A stretch of 64,000 bases of DNA from Methylophaga sp. OBS4 (GTDB lineage Bacteria; Pseudomonadota; Gammaproteobacteria; Nitrosococcales; Methylophagaceae), in assembly GCF_026319305.1 (NCBI RefSeq), contig NZ_JAPDMV010000001.1, positions 1 to 64,000 of the forward strand, written 5' to 3'. Numbering within the stretch: position 1 is the first letter of the stretch; each line of letters starts with the position of its first letter. Shown here piece after piece: positions 1 through 6,633 of the stretch. The notes below the pieces were generated by a model, which was given only the letters and a program-made list of their open reading frames with translations, was not told the origin of the DNA and did no database searches. A program made the translations under genes and the position numbers.

Positions 1-551
1 TTTTCTAATGCGTGTGAACACTGCAGATCAATCTCAACATGGCTGACAAACCCACACCTTAACATCATCACCTGTATATCGTTTTTCGGGTTGTAGTTTC
101 TGAGGCAAAAATCTATTCCTTTATCAAAAAGCCGAGCAGCGTTCAAAACAGATTTATGGCAAACGCGTGTTGCCATTTTTTTTGTCGGTTGAATGCTGAG
201 TATTATTTTGAGACCGCATTTTTTCAGTCGGCCGGCAAGTATAATCAAGTCGGTGATGTTCATATCAAGCGCGAGCATGGAATCAAGCAGGTTGAAAATA
301 ACTAACTTGTCAGATTGCGTTGAATAAGATTTGTTTATGTTGATTTCCATCAATGAAGCATGATGAATGAAGTCATTAGCTTCAAACTCCAAATTCGGCT
401 CCACTAAATCCGGCTGGCAAATTGCTTGAGACAGTTCGGAATGTAAACTGGGGAAGTAGCTCCAGACATGTCCGGCCATATCACGATTTCGGTCGAAAAG
501 CTCTTCACTCATGAGGATCATGTTGTTGATATTGTCGTGCTCTATACCCAT
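1..551 (-). CDS. Degenerate EAL-domain protein, 3' part outside window
   Basis: An open frame of 183 codons starts at ATG 551-549 and runs off the left edge without a stop. An AAGGA ribosome binding site lies about 8 bases upstream of the start. The middle of the product (around residues 85-125) resembles the part of EAL phosphodiesterases that precedes the catalytic glutamate. The end has the spacing of the DDFG-to-KID segment, finishing in a VEID that matches the usual KID. The acidic residues expected for metal binding are missing: DDFG is replaced by RNYN, and the ExxE strand reads LSIQPT. A catalytically dead c-di-GMP sensor or a protein-interaction domain is therefore more likely than an active phosphodiesterase. 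The gene is divergent from the GGDEF gene at 717. The family call is from pattern reading only and is moderately uncertain. Confidence 0.5.
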   Translation of the reverse strand, partial: MGIEHDNINNMILMSEELFDRNRDMAGHVWSYFPSLHSELSQAICQPDLVEPNLEFEANDFIHHASLMEININKSYSTQSDKLVIFNLLDSMLALDMNITDLIILAGRLKKCGLKIILSIQPTKKMATRVCHKSVLNAARLFDKGIDFCLRNYNPKNDIQVMMLRCGFVSHVEIDLQCSHALE

Positions 552-716
552 GGCAATGGTCCTTATAATCCAAGATCTGGGATATTTCAGAAACAACATT
601 ATCAATCCTGATGAACTTATATCTTACATAGGCTTACATAACACAACATAACCGCTACTAATCAACTAGGTGAGCCAATTCGGCATATTATGTATTCATC
701 CGGGAAGGTGAATAAT

Positions 717-2423
717 ATGCACAGACTGAATATTGAAGAAAAGCTGAATGTCCTGCATCGATGTGTCGATGCCAGTATTAATGGCGTCATCATTACCAAA
801 ACTACCGAAGAAGACTTTGAGATTATTTTTGCAAACAAACGCTTTTTAGCCATAACCGGTTATAGCATGGACGAAGTATTAGGAAGGAACGGTAAATTTC
901 TTAATGGGAAGATGACCTCCAGAAAATCCTTAAAACAGCTCAAGCAGTCGATACTTGATGAAAAAGATATCGAGATAAGACTTATTAGTTATCGTAAAAA
1001 CGGTGAACAATTCTGGAATAGTCTGTATGTGTCACCGGTATATGACTCTCATCAAGAACTGATTAATTACATTGGTATTATCAACGACATTACAGAAGAT
1101 GTTGCGCTCCAGAATCGGCTTGAATTCAACGCAAAGTTCGATAGTCTGACCGAACTTGTCAACAGGCAGACACTCGAAGAAGAAATAGCTCAAACTCATA
1201 AGCAGGCTTTGAGTGAGAAATCGGCCTATTACATCATTTTTATTGATCTCGATGAGTTCAAATCTATCAATGATACGATGGGGCATTCTGTGGGCGATGC
1301 GGTTTTAAAGTCAGTTTCGGGCAGGTTAAAAAGCATAAGCCGGAACTTGGACATGATAGCGAGAATCGGCGGTGATGAGTTTGTCATGCTGCTCAAGAAT
1401 GTATCCGAGAAGGCTGATGTTACGAAAATTGCAGAAAGAATTATAGAGAAGATTTCCGAGCCGATTAAAGTTAACAACCATACCCTACAGATTTCGGCAA
1501 GTTTAGGCATTGCCTCCAATCATCATGCTACTTATGATCCCGACGAAGTTCTGCGCAATGCTGATATGGCAATGTATAAAGCTAAGAACTCAGGCAGAAA
1601 TCAGTATTGCTATTTCAATGATGAACTCAGTGACAATCTGAGACAGCGCCAACATGCAAAAAGCCTGATTTCCCTGTCACTCCTGGGCGACCACTTTCAC
1701 CTTATATATCAACCGATTATTGAATGTGAAGAGCAGACCATTTTTGCCGCTGAGGCGAAACTTGGGCTGCAGGTAAACAATCAGACCTTGGCACATGGAG
1801 AAATATTCAAAGTTTCTGATACATCGGGACAACTATTTCGCGTCAATGAGATTCTGGTCAGCAAAGCTGTTCGCAGCTACTTCATTAACAGCAAAAATAG
1901 CCATGTTCCAATTCCGCTACTGATACCCATATACAAAAATTATTTCAAACATCATGATTTTTCAAAAAATGTCGGGCAAATTTTTGCGGATTATGCCAGT
2001 CAGGATCACCTGATTTATTTTGTACTGCCGGATGGGCTGCTCACTGACGATGAACTGGAAACCAGGTCGAAGATAAATACACTTCTCGACTTGGGTGTTA
2101 AAATCTGCCTCTGTAATTTAAGCAATTCTTTCGCAATTCTTCGAAACATGGATGAAAAGATCATTTCTGCAATTACTGTAACCAAAGCACTTACGAAGAA
2201 TACGAGGGATAGCCTTATCGACCGGACAATTATGGAATCGCTGATAAAAATTGGCCGCCAGTTGTCGATCGATATTATTTTTAGTGGTGTTGATAAAAAT
2301 CAGCAGCTGTCAGCGTTAAGAGATATCGGTGCTGAGCTGATTACCGGCAGAGTGTTCAAAGCCAGTACTAGTCTGGCAGTCCTGAAGGAGCACTATTCTC
2401 AACATTGTCAAAATGCCATATGA
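717..2423 (+). CDS. LOV-like PAS - GGDEF - degenerate EAL protein
   Basis: A 568-residue soluble signalling protein. Residues about 10-115 form a PAS/PAC domain with strong LOV character (ITGY, GRNGKFLNG, YRKNGEQFWN), but the adduct-forming Cys of NCRFLQG is Gly59. A GGDEF domain follows at about 140-300 with an intact GGDEF signature (218-222) and an upstream RNLD inhibitory I-site at the correct 5-residue spacing, so diguanylate cyclase activity with product inhibition is plausible. The C-terminal third aligns with EAL domains but has AEAKL in place of EAL, CNLS in place of DDFG and SGVD in place of EGVE, so it should be inactive as a phosphodiesterase. I chose ATG 717 over ATG 690 because GGGAAGG at 702-708 is a good ribosome binding site for it. 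It is divergent from another degenerate EAL gene. Confidence 0.85.
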   Translation: MHRLNIEEKLNVLHRCVDASINGVIITKTTEEDFEIIFANKRFLAITGYSMDEVLGRNGKFLNGKMTSRKSLKQLKQSILDEKDIEIRLISYRKNGEQFWNSLYVSPVYDSHQELINYIGIINDITEDVALQNRLEFNAKFDSLTELVNRQTLEEEIAQTHKQALSEKSAYYIIFIDLDEFKSINDTMGHSVGDAVLKSVSGRLKSISRNLDMIARIGGDEFVMLLKNVSEKADVTKIAERIIEKISEPIKVNNHTLQISASLGIASNHHATYDPDEVLRNADMAMYKAKNSGRNQYCYFNDELSDNLRQRQHAKSLISLSLLGDHFHLIYQPIIECEEQTIFAAEAKLGLQVNNQTLAHGEIFKVSDTSGQLFRVNEILVSKAVRSYFINSKNSHVPIPLLIPIYKNYFKHHDFSKNVGQIFADYASQDHLIYFVLPDGLLTDDELETRSKINTLLDLGVKICLCNLSNSFAILRNMDEKIISAITVTKALTKNTRDSLIDRTIMESLIKIGRQLSIDIIFSGVDKNQQLSALRDIGAELITGRVFKASTSLAVLKEHYSQHCQNAI

Positions 2424-2619
2424 ACAATGACGCCAGTTTGAAAATCCCGAGGTTATCCTCTGAGCGGTTGCTTTTGTTTATGTTAGATCGTGACCAAACC
2501 AAGTCGACGCCCCGGCTTTTGGGGAGCGGTGTGTAAAACTCGCTTATTGAGGCATACAATGGGATTGATCGTGCTGACCAGATGAGCGTTGGGTAGGCCG
2601 ACAGCCAAGGGTGAAAGTT

Positions 2620-3129
2620 ATGCGAGCTATCATGCTGAGTGAGGAAGCGTTCGAAGACAGCGAGTTGCAGCAACCATACGAGCGGCTGAAAGCGGCTGGC
2701 GTTGAAGTCGATATTGCCGCAACGCAGCGAGGTATCTTCCGGGGTAAGCATGGCTTGGAGGTCTCTGCCAATCTGACACTTGATGAAGTGAAGCCGGACG
2801 ATTATGGTCTGTTGTTACTTCCGGGGGGTAAGGCGCCAGCCCGATTGCGTCAGGAACCGGCCGCAATTGAGATTGCCAGGCACTTCTTTTCAGCTGATAA
2901 ACCGGTCGCGGCAATTTGCCATGGTCCGCAGATCCTCATTTCCGCGGGCTTGCTGACAGACAGGACCGCCACATGCTATCGCGAAGTTGCATCAGAATTA
3001 CGTGAGGCAGGAGCGCATTATCTGGATCAGGCGGTGGTGGTTGATGGCAATTTGATTACATCAAGACACCCTGGCGATCTGGATGCTTTTATCAACGAAA
3101 TATTGAAAACAATTAAAGTAGCTGGCTGA
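2620..3129 (+). CDS. DJ-1/PfpI family protein
   Basis: This 169-residue protein belongs to the class I glutamine amidotransferase-like DJ-1/PfpI superfamily, whose members act as cytoplasmic amidases, deglycases or chaperones. The N-terminus carries the usual strand followed by AFEDSEL, and the nucleophile elbow is AAICHGPQ, with the Cys followed by His, as in PfpI proteins. Length matches the single-domain family (about 170-190). Start: ATG 2620 is preferred because AAGGGTG lies at a suitable distance upstream; a GTG at 2611 in the same frame would sit directly on that site. The gene appears monocistronic, about 190 bases after the GGDEF gene, with a small exported protein 50 bases downstream. 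The exact substrate cannot be told from sequence. Confidence 0.88.
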   Translation: MRAIMLSEEAFEDSELQQPYERLKAAGVEVDIAATQRGIFRGKHGLEVSANLTLDEVKPDDYGLLLLPGGKAPARLRQEPAAIEIARHFFSADKPVAAICHGPQILISAGLLTDRTATCYREVASELREAGAHYLDQAVVVDGNLITSRHPGDLDAFINEILKTIKVAG

Positions 3130-3179
3130 GGTTTGATTATGCGGTACAAGTCAGATTATCCAATACAGGAGATATAGCT

Positions 3180-3509
3180 ATGAACAAGTACATTCTGACC
3201 TTGTTGTTTGTCCTCGCTACTGCTTTGTCATTTAACAGTTATGCTGAGCCGGGCAAGGGTGGTGGAAAAGACAAGGCCCAAGCCGAACAGGGCGAAATGA
3301 GCGGGCAAATGCGTGAAGAAAAAATGGAAAAAGGCGAGCAGATGAAGGAACAGATGCGAGAACATCAGGACGATGCCCAAGGAATGGAAAGACAACGAGA
3401 ACTGAAAAGCGAGCAAGAACAGAAAGAATTGGGTAAAGGTTCGGAACAAGGACAGGAGTCACGCGAACAACGCAAAAAATGGTGGCAGTTCTGGAATGAT
3501 GAAGAATAA
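3180..3509 (+). CDS. Small exported Glu/Gln/Met/Lys-rich protein, unknown
   Basis: This is a 109-residue product that I do not recognise. Residues 1-22 form a signal peptide ending in SYA. The mature part is almost entirely charged and polar (Glu, Gln, Lys, Arg, Met, Gly) with no cysteine and low complexity; it would be a single helix or disordered. It ends in a basic-aromatic-acidic tail, KKWWQFWNDEE. An AGGAGA ribosome binding site precedes the ATG, and a strong intrinsic terminator follows within 35 bases, so this is a real single-gene unit. A Met-rich periplasmic protein could bind metal ions or act as a small stress chaperone, but that is speculation. Confidence 0.8.
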   Translation: MNKYILTLLFVLATALSFNSYAEPGKGGGKDKAQAEQGEMSGQMREEKMEKGEQMKEQMREHQDDAQGMERQRELKSEQEQKELGKGSEQGQESREQRKKWWQFWNDEE

Positions 3510-3540
3510 GTCATTGGTTTTGTTATGATGATATCGGATA

Positions 3541-3578
3541 AACAGCCAGTCACGAGCAATGTGGCTGGCTGTTTTTTT
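3541..3578 (+). terminator. Rho-independent terminator of the small exported gene
   Basis: Bases 3542-3553 pair with 3561-3572 in a 12-bp stem (one G.U pair), with a 7-base loop and a run of seven T from 3572. It sits 31 bases after the stop of the exported protein gene. It also argues against translation of the downstream trkH gene beginning as early as ATG 3559, which lies inside the hairpin. Confidence 0.92.
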
Positions 3579-3639
3579 GTGGCAGGGGTGCAGACTTTTT
3601 GATTCATGCCAGTATGACGGCATTACTGATGATGAGGAA

Positions 3640-5103
3640 ATGGAAGCCAAGCTATCTACACTGACTTATGCGGTGCGACTGCCGGTTATCGCCAAGTACA
3701 CCGGACAGCTGCTTTTTCTGCTCGCCATATTGAGTTTACCGCCAATGCTAGTCGGCGTGGTTTTTGGCGAATATGGCATTGCCTTACGCTATGCACTGGT
3801 CTGTTTGGTTTTGGTGCTTGTAACCATTCCGCTTTCGCGGCTTGCGGTTCCTACCCATATCCAGACAAATGAGGCTTTGGTGATTACCAGTCTGGCTTTT
3901 CTGTTTTCACCATTGATCATGACCTATCCACTGATGGCCAGTGGGCTGCCATATATCGATGTTTTGTTCGAGGCCGTTTCGGCTATCACCACTACAGGCC
4001 TGACCACCGTGACCGAATTACAGGCTCGTCCGGCGACATTCCTGTTTGCCCGTGCCTGGATGCAGTGGTATGGCGGTCTCGGAATTGTGGTGTTATCGAT
4101 CGCCTTGTTGATGGGGCATCACCTGGCTGCACGGCAGTTGGCCGAGCCGCTCAGAAGTGAAACGATGGCAACTACAGCAAGCTATCATGCACGGCGCATG
4201 CTGGTGATATATCTGATTATGACGGTATTCGGCCTGGGACTGTTATGGGCCTTGATGGGAGATGGGTTCCACGCGTTGCTGCACGTATTAAGCGCGGTTT
4301 CCACTGGCGGTTTTGCCCCTCACGATGCCAGTCTGGCTGTATTCGATAGTCAAACCGTTCGTTTTGCAATTATCATGCTGGCGCTGCTGGGAGCGGTGCC
4401 GTTGCCGCTGTATTATTTCGGCTGGCGCAAAGGCTTCAGTGCTTTCGTTACCGATATCGAGTTGCGCGGTCTGCTGCTTATGACCATCATCATTTGTTTG
4501 CTGCTAGTGCTGCTGATGTATTTCAAGTCGGGCTTCAGTTGGCAGCAAAGCATTTCTCATGGCCTGTTACTGGGCATTTCTGCGCAGACGACCAGTGGTT
4601 TCAGTTCTATGGCTATCAACAACTTAGGCGATAGCGAAAAGCTGGTCATTGTGCTTGCGATGCTGACAGGCGGCGGGCTGGGCTCGACGGCCGGCGGCTT
4701 CAAAATCATCAGATTGTTGATTCTGATAAGACTGGTTCATCTTTTGATAATCCGGACTAGCATACCGAGCCATGCCATGGTGAAATCGAGTCTTGGCGGC
4801 CGAACGCTGGATAATGAGGATTGCCAGCGTGCCATGCTGCTGGTTTTCCTGTTTATCGTCACCGTTCTGTTATCCTGGCTTATATTTTTATGGTTCGGTT
4901 ATCCGCCATTGAATGCTCTGTTTGAAGTGGTTTCGGCTACCGGTACTGTTGGTCTTAGCACTGGTATTACACAGCACGAACTACCTGCGTTGCTCAAGAT
5001 GGTGTTGTGTTTCGATATGCTGTTCGGGCGTCTCGAGATTGTGGCGCTTCTGATCTCGCTGTATCCTCGTACCTGGATTGGAAAAAGGGCGAATTTAACA
5101 TGA
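3640..5103 (+). CDS. trkH: TrkH-family potassium transporter subunit
   Basis: A 487-residue inner membrane protein of the TrkH/KtrB superfamily that moves K+ (or Na+) into the cell. Four pore repeats can be seen, each with a filter-like segment: AITTTGLTTV, AVSTGGFAPH, SAQTTSGFSS and SATGTVGLST. The typical QWYGGLGIVVLSIAL and GGGLGSTAGGFKIIRL stretches are present. The start is uncertain: ATG 3640 gives the usual N-terminal length, but its GAGGA is very close to it; the upstream ATG 3559 lies within a terminator hairpin. The stop overlaps the start of the RCK gene by 4 bases (ATGA), so the two are translationally coupled and should form one K+ uptake complex. Confidence 0.93.
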   Translation: MEAKLSTLTYAVRLPVIAKYTGQLLFLLAILSLPPMLVGVVFGEYGIALRYALVCLVLVLVTIPLSRLAVPTHIQTNEALVITSLAFLFSPLIMTYPLMASGLPYIDVLFEAVSAITTTGLTTVTELQARPATFLFARAWMQWYGGLGIVVLSIALLMGHHLAARQLAEPLRSETMATTASYHARRMLVIYLIMTVFGLGLLWALMGDGFHALLHVLSAVSTGGFAPHDASLAVFDSQTVRFAIIMLALLGAVPLPLYYFGWRKGFSAFVTDIELRGLLLMTIIICLLLVLLMYFKSGFSWQQSISHGLLLGISAQTTSGFSSMAINNLGDSEKLVIVLAMLTGGGLGSTAGGFKIIRLLILIRLVHLLIIRTSIPSHAMVKSSLGGRTLDNEDCQRAMLLVFLFIVTVLLSWLIFLWFGYPPLNALFEVVSATGTVGLSTGITQHELPALLKMVLCFDMLFGRLEIVALLISLYPRTWIGKRANLT

Positions 5104-5744
5104 GAGCAGTGTTTATCGGAGGTTCCGCCCTCAGTGTCATGACAGCAAGCATCCTAACAAACCGCGGACATGAAGTAGTGATAATCGAACACGACAAGGA
5201 GCGTATTGATGCCCTGTCCGAAGATATGTCCTGCGGCTTCCTGCTTGGTGACGGTACTCGTCCCGCTTTGCTTAAGGAGGCCGATCCGTCCCAAACCGAC
5301 ATCTTATTCTGCCTGACCAGTAATGATCAGACCAATATCATTGCCAGCCTGGTCGGCTTGTCTCTGGGCTTCAAGCGAGTAGTGACCGGTATCGAAAATC
5401 CCGAATATGAACATATCTGTATCGAGCTTGGGCTTGAAGATACTATTATTCCGGCCCGTACCATAGGCAGTTATCTAGCCGACATGTTAGAAGGGCAGGA
5501 TCCACTGGTATTGTCGACAATGATCCGTGATGAGGCGCGGGTATTTTCCTTTGTGATTCGTAAAGAGGATGCCGGTGCTATCAGTGAACTCGAATTGCCC
5601 TCGGAAAGCCGCGTGGTATGCCTGTATCGCAAAAACAAGTTTATCGTTCCCGAGGAAGACACCGAGCTCAAGGCGGAGGACGAAGTGGTGATCGTTACTC
5701 ACAGGCGCAACCTGGCTGAACTCTCCCGGCGTTGGGGACTGTGA
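5100..5744 (+). CDS. TrkA/KtrA-type RCK regulatory subunit
   Basis: A 214-residue cytoplasmic protein with one RCK_N domain (about 1-120) and one RCK_C domain (about 135-214), the layout of KtrA/CeoB single-RCK gating subunits rather than the double-length E. coli TrkA. Visible features include GHEVVIIEHDKERI (adenine-ribose binding acid after the second strand), a GDGT loop, and NDQTN. The nucleotide-binding glycine loop is unusual: the expected GxGxxG reads GGSALS. The start ATG 5100 overlaps the trkH stop (ATGA). Its partner is the adjacent TrkH. Altered glycines leave nucleotide preference open. Confidence 0.9.
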   Translation: MRAVFIGGSALSVMTASILTNRGHEVVIIEHDKERIDALSEDMSCGFLLGDGTRPALLKEADPSQTDILFCLTSNDQTNIIASLVGLSLGFKRVVTGIENPEYEHICIELGLEDTIIPARTIGSYLADMLEGQDPLVLSTMIRDEARVFSFVIRKEDAGAISELELPSESRVVCLYRKNKFIVPEEDTELKAEDEVVIVTHRRNLAELSRRWGL

Positions 5745-5895
5745 GTCAGGTATGAAGCACTTGCCTAATGTCCGACGCTGAACATTCCGGATCCAGAGCG
5801 GCACAAAACGAAGTCTGGATATAAACAGTTTGCAAACAATTTAGTTACTTGTTTCCCCAAAAGACTATGAGTGATTTGCCCTTGCCTGCCTTAGC

Positions 5896-6070
5896 CTTCA
5901 AGGTCGACAATATAACTGTAAGCAAGTCGGTTGCCTTGTCTGCTAAGACAAGTTCTCTTAACCACCCTCAGGCATATCAGTATTCTGCCTGTGAGTTTTA
6001 TTGTCAGAGGGGGAGAGCCAATGTCTTTTAGTCTGAAATCATCCACCTTTACTCACGAAGCTCAAATGCC
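5896..6070 (+). repeat. Direct repeat copy 1, leader and 5' end of ybhB-like gene
   Basis: About 175 bases, covering about 125 bases upstream of the YbhB-family gene and its first 16-17 codons, are repeated in the same orientation at 9542-9718 with an estimated 80-85 percent identity by eye. The two copies bracket the formate dehydrogenase gene. Both retain the ribosome binding site and start codon. Confidence 0.85.
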
Positions 6071-6497
6071 AGCGCTCTACACTTGTGAGGGAAAAGACAT
6101 TTCACCACCGTTGTCATGGCAAGATGTGCCGGAAGGCACACGCAGTCTGGTTCTTATCGTCGATGACCCGGATGCGCCCGATCCCCGGGCACCCAAGATG
6201 ACCTGGGTACACTGGGTTATCTATAACCTGCCAGTTGATATCGCAGAGCTTGCCGAGGGGGCAAGCCCGGATAATCTGCCTCCCGGTACACAGGAAGGCA
6301 TCAATGACTGGAAAAGAACGGGTTACGGCGGTCCATGCCCGCCTGTGGGCAATCACCGTTATTTTCACAAGCTGTATGCGCTGGATATGCTATTGAATTT
6401 TAGAGGCTCGCCGGACAAACCTGCTGTCGAAGCGGCGATGGACGGCCACATTCTCGAGCAGGCCACCCTCATTGGCTATTATCAGAAATCCGGCTAA
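6021..6497 (+). CDS. YbhB/YbcL family (PEBP-like) protein
   Basis: A 158-residue protein of the phosphatidylethanolamine-binding / Raf kinase inhibitor-like family. The bacterial signature segments are clear: SPPLSW near residue 35, VDDPDAP, WVHWVIYNLP, and GYGGPCPPVGNHRYFHKLYALD. Length matches E. coli YbhB. There is no signal peptide, so it is probably cytoplasmic. Start: ATG 6021 follows an AGGGGGA site; longer in-frame openings upstream lack family similarity. Its molecular function is not established in bacteria. The 5' end and leader of this gene recur as a truncated copy at 9665. Confidence 0.93.
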   Translation: MSFSLKSSTFTHEAQMPALYTCEGKDISPPLSWQDVPEGTRSLVLIVDDPDAPDPRAPKMTWVHWVIYNLPVDIAELAEGASPDNLPPGTQEGINDWKRTGYGGPCPPVGNHRYFHKLYALDMLLNFRGSPDKPAVEAAMDGHILEQATLIGYYQKSG

Positions 6498-6547
6498 TGA
6501 TGATGCGCATTCTGCGCGCGAGGAAAGCTTGTAATTGAAGACGTTTT

Positions 6548-6577
6548 AGGCTGCTTGTAAGCCTTCATGAGCAGCCT
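6548..6577. other. Hairpin between ybhB-like gene and formate dehydrogenase
   Basis: Bases 6548-6555 are an exact inverted repeat of 6570-6577 (8-bp stem, 14-base loop). No T run follows, so it may be a weak or factor-assisted terminator or an mRNA-stabilising stem. Confidence 0.45.
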
Positions 6578-6633
6578 GTTGCGATTTATTAGCGGCTGTT
6601 TTCATAGCCTTGTTGACGGGATGAGTTTGCTTT

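Noticed and set aside
3559-3639. N-terminal extension of TrkH from ATG 3559
   Set aside because: The codons lie within the upstream gene's terminator hairpin and do not resemble TrkH.
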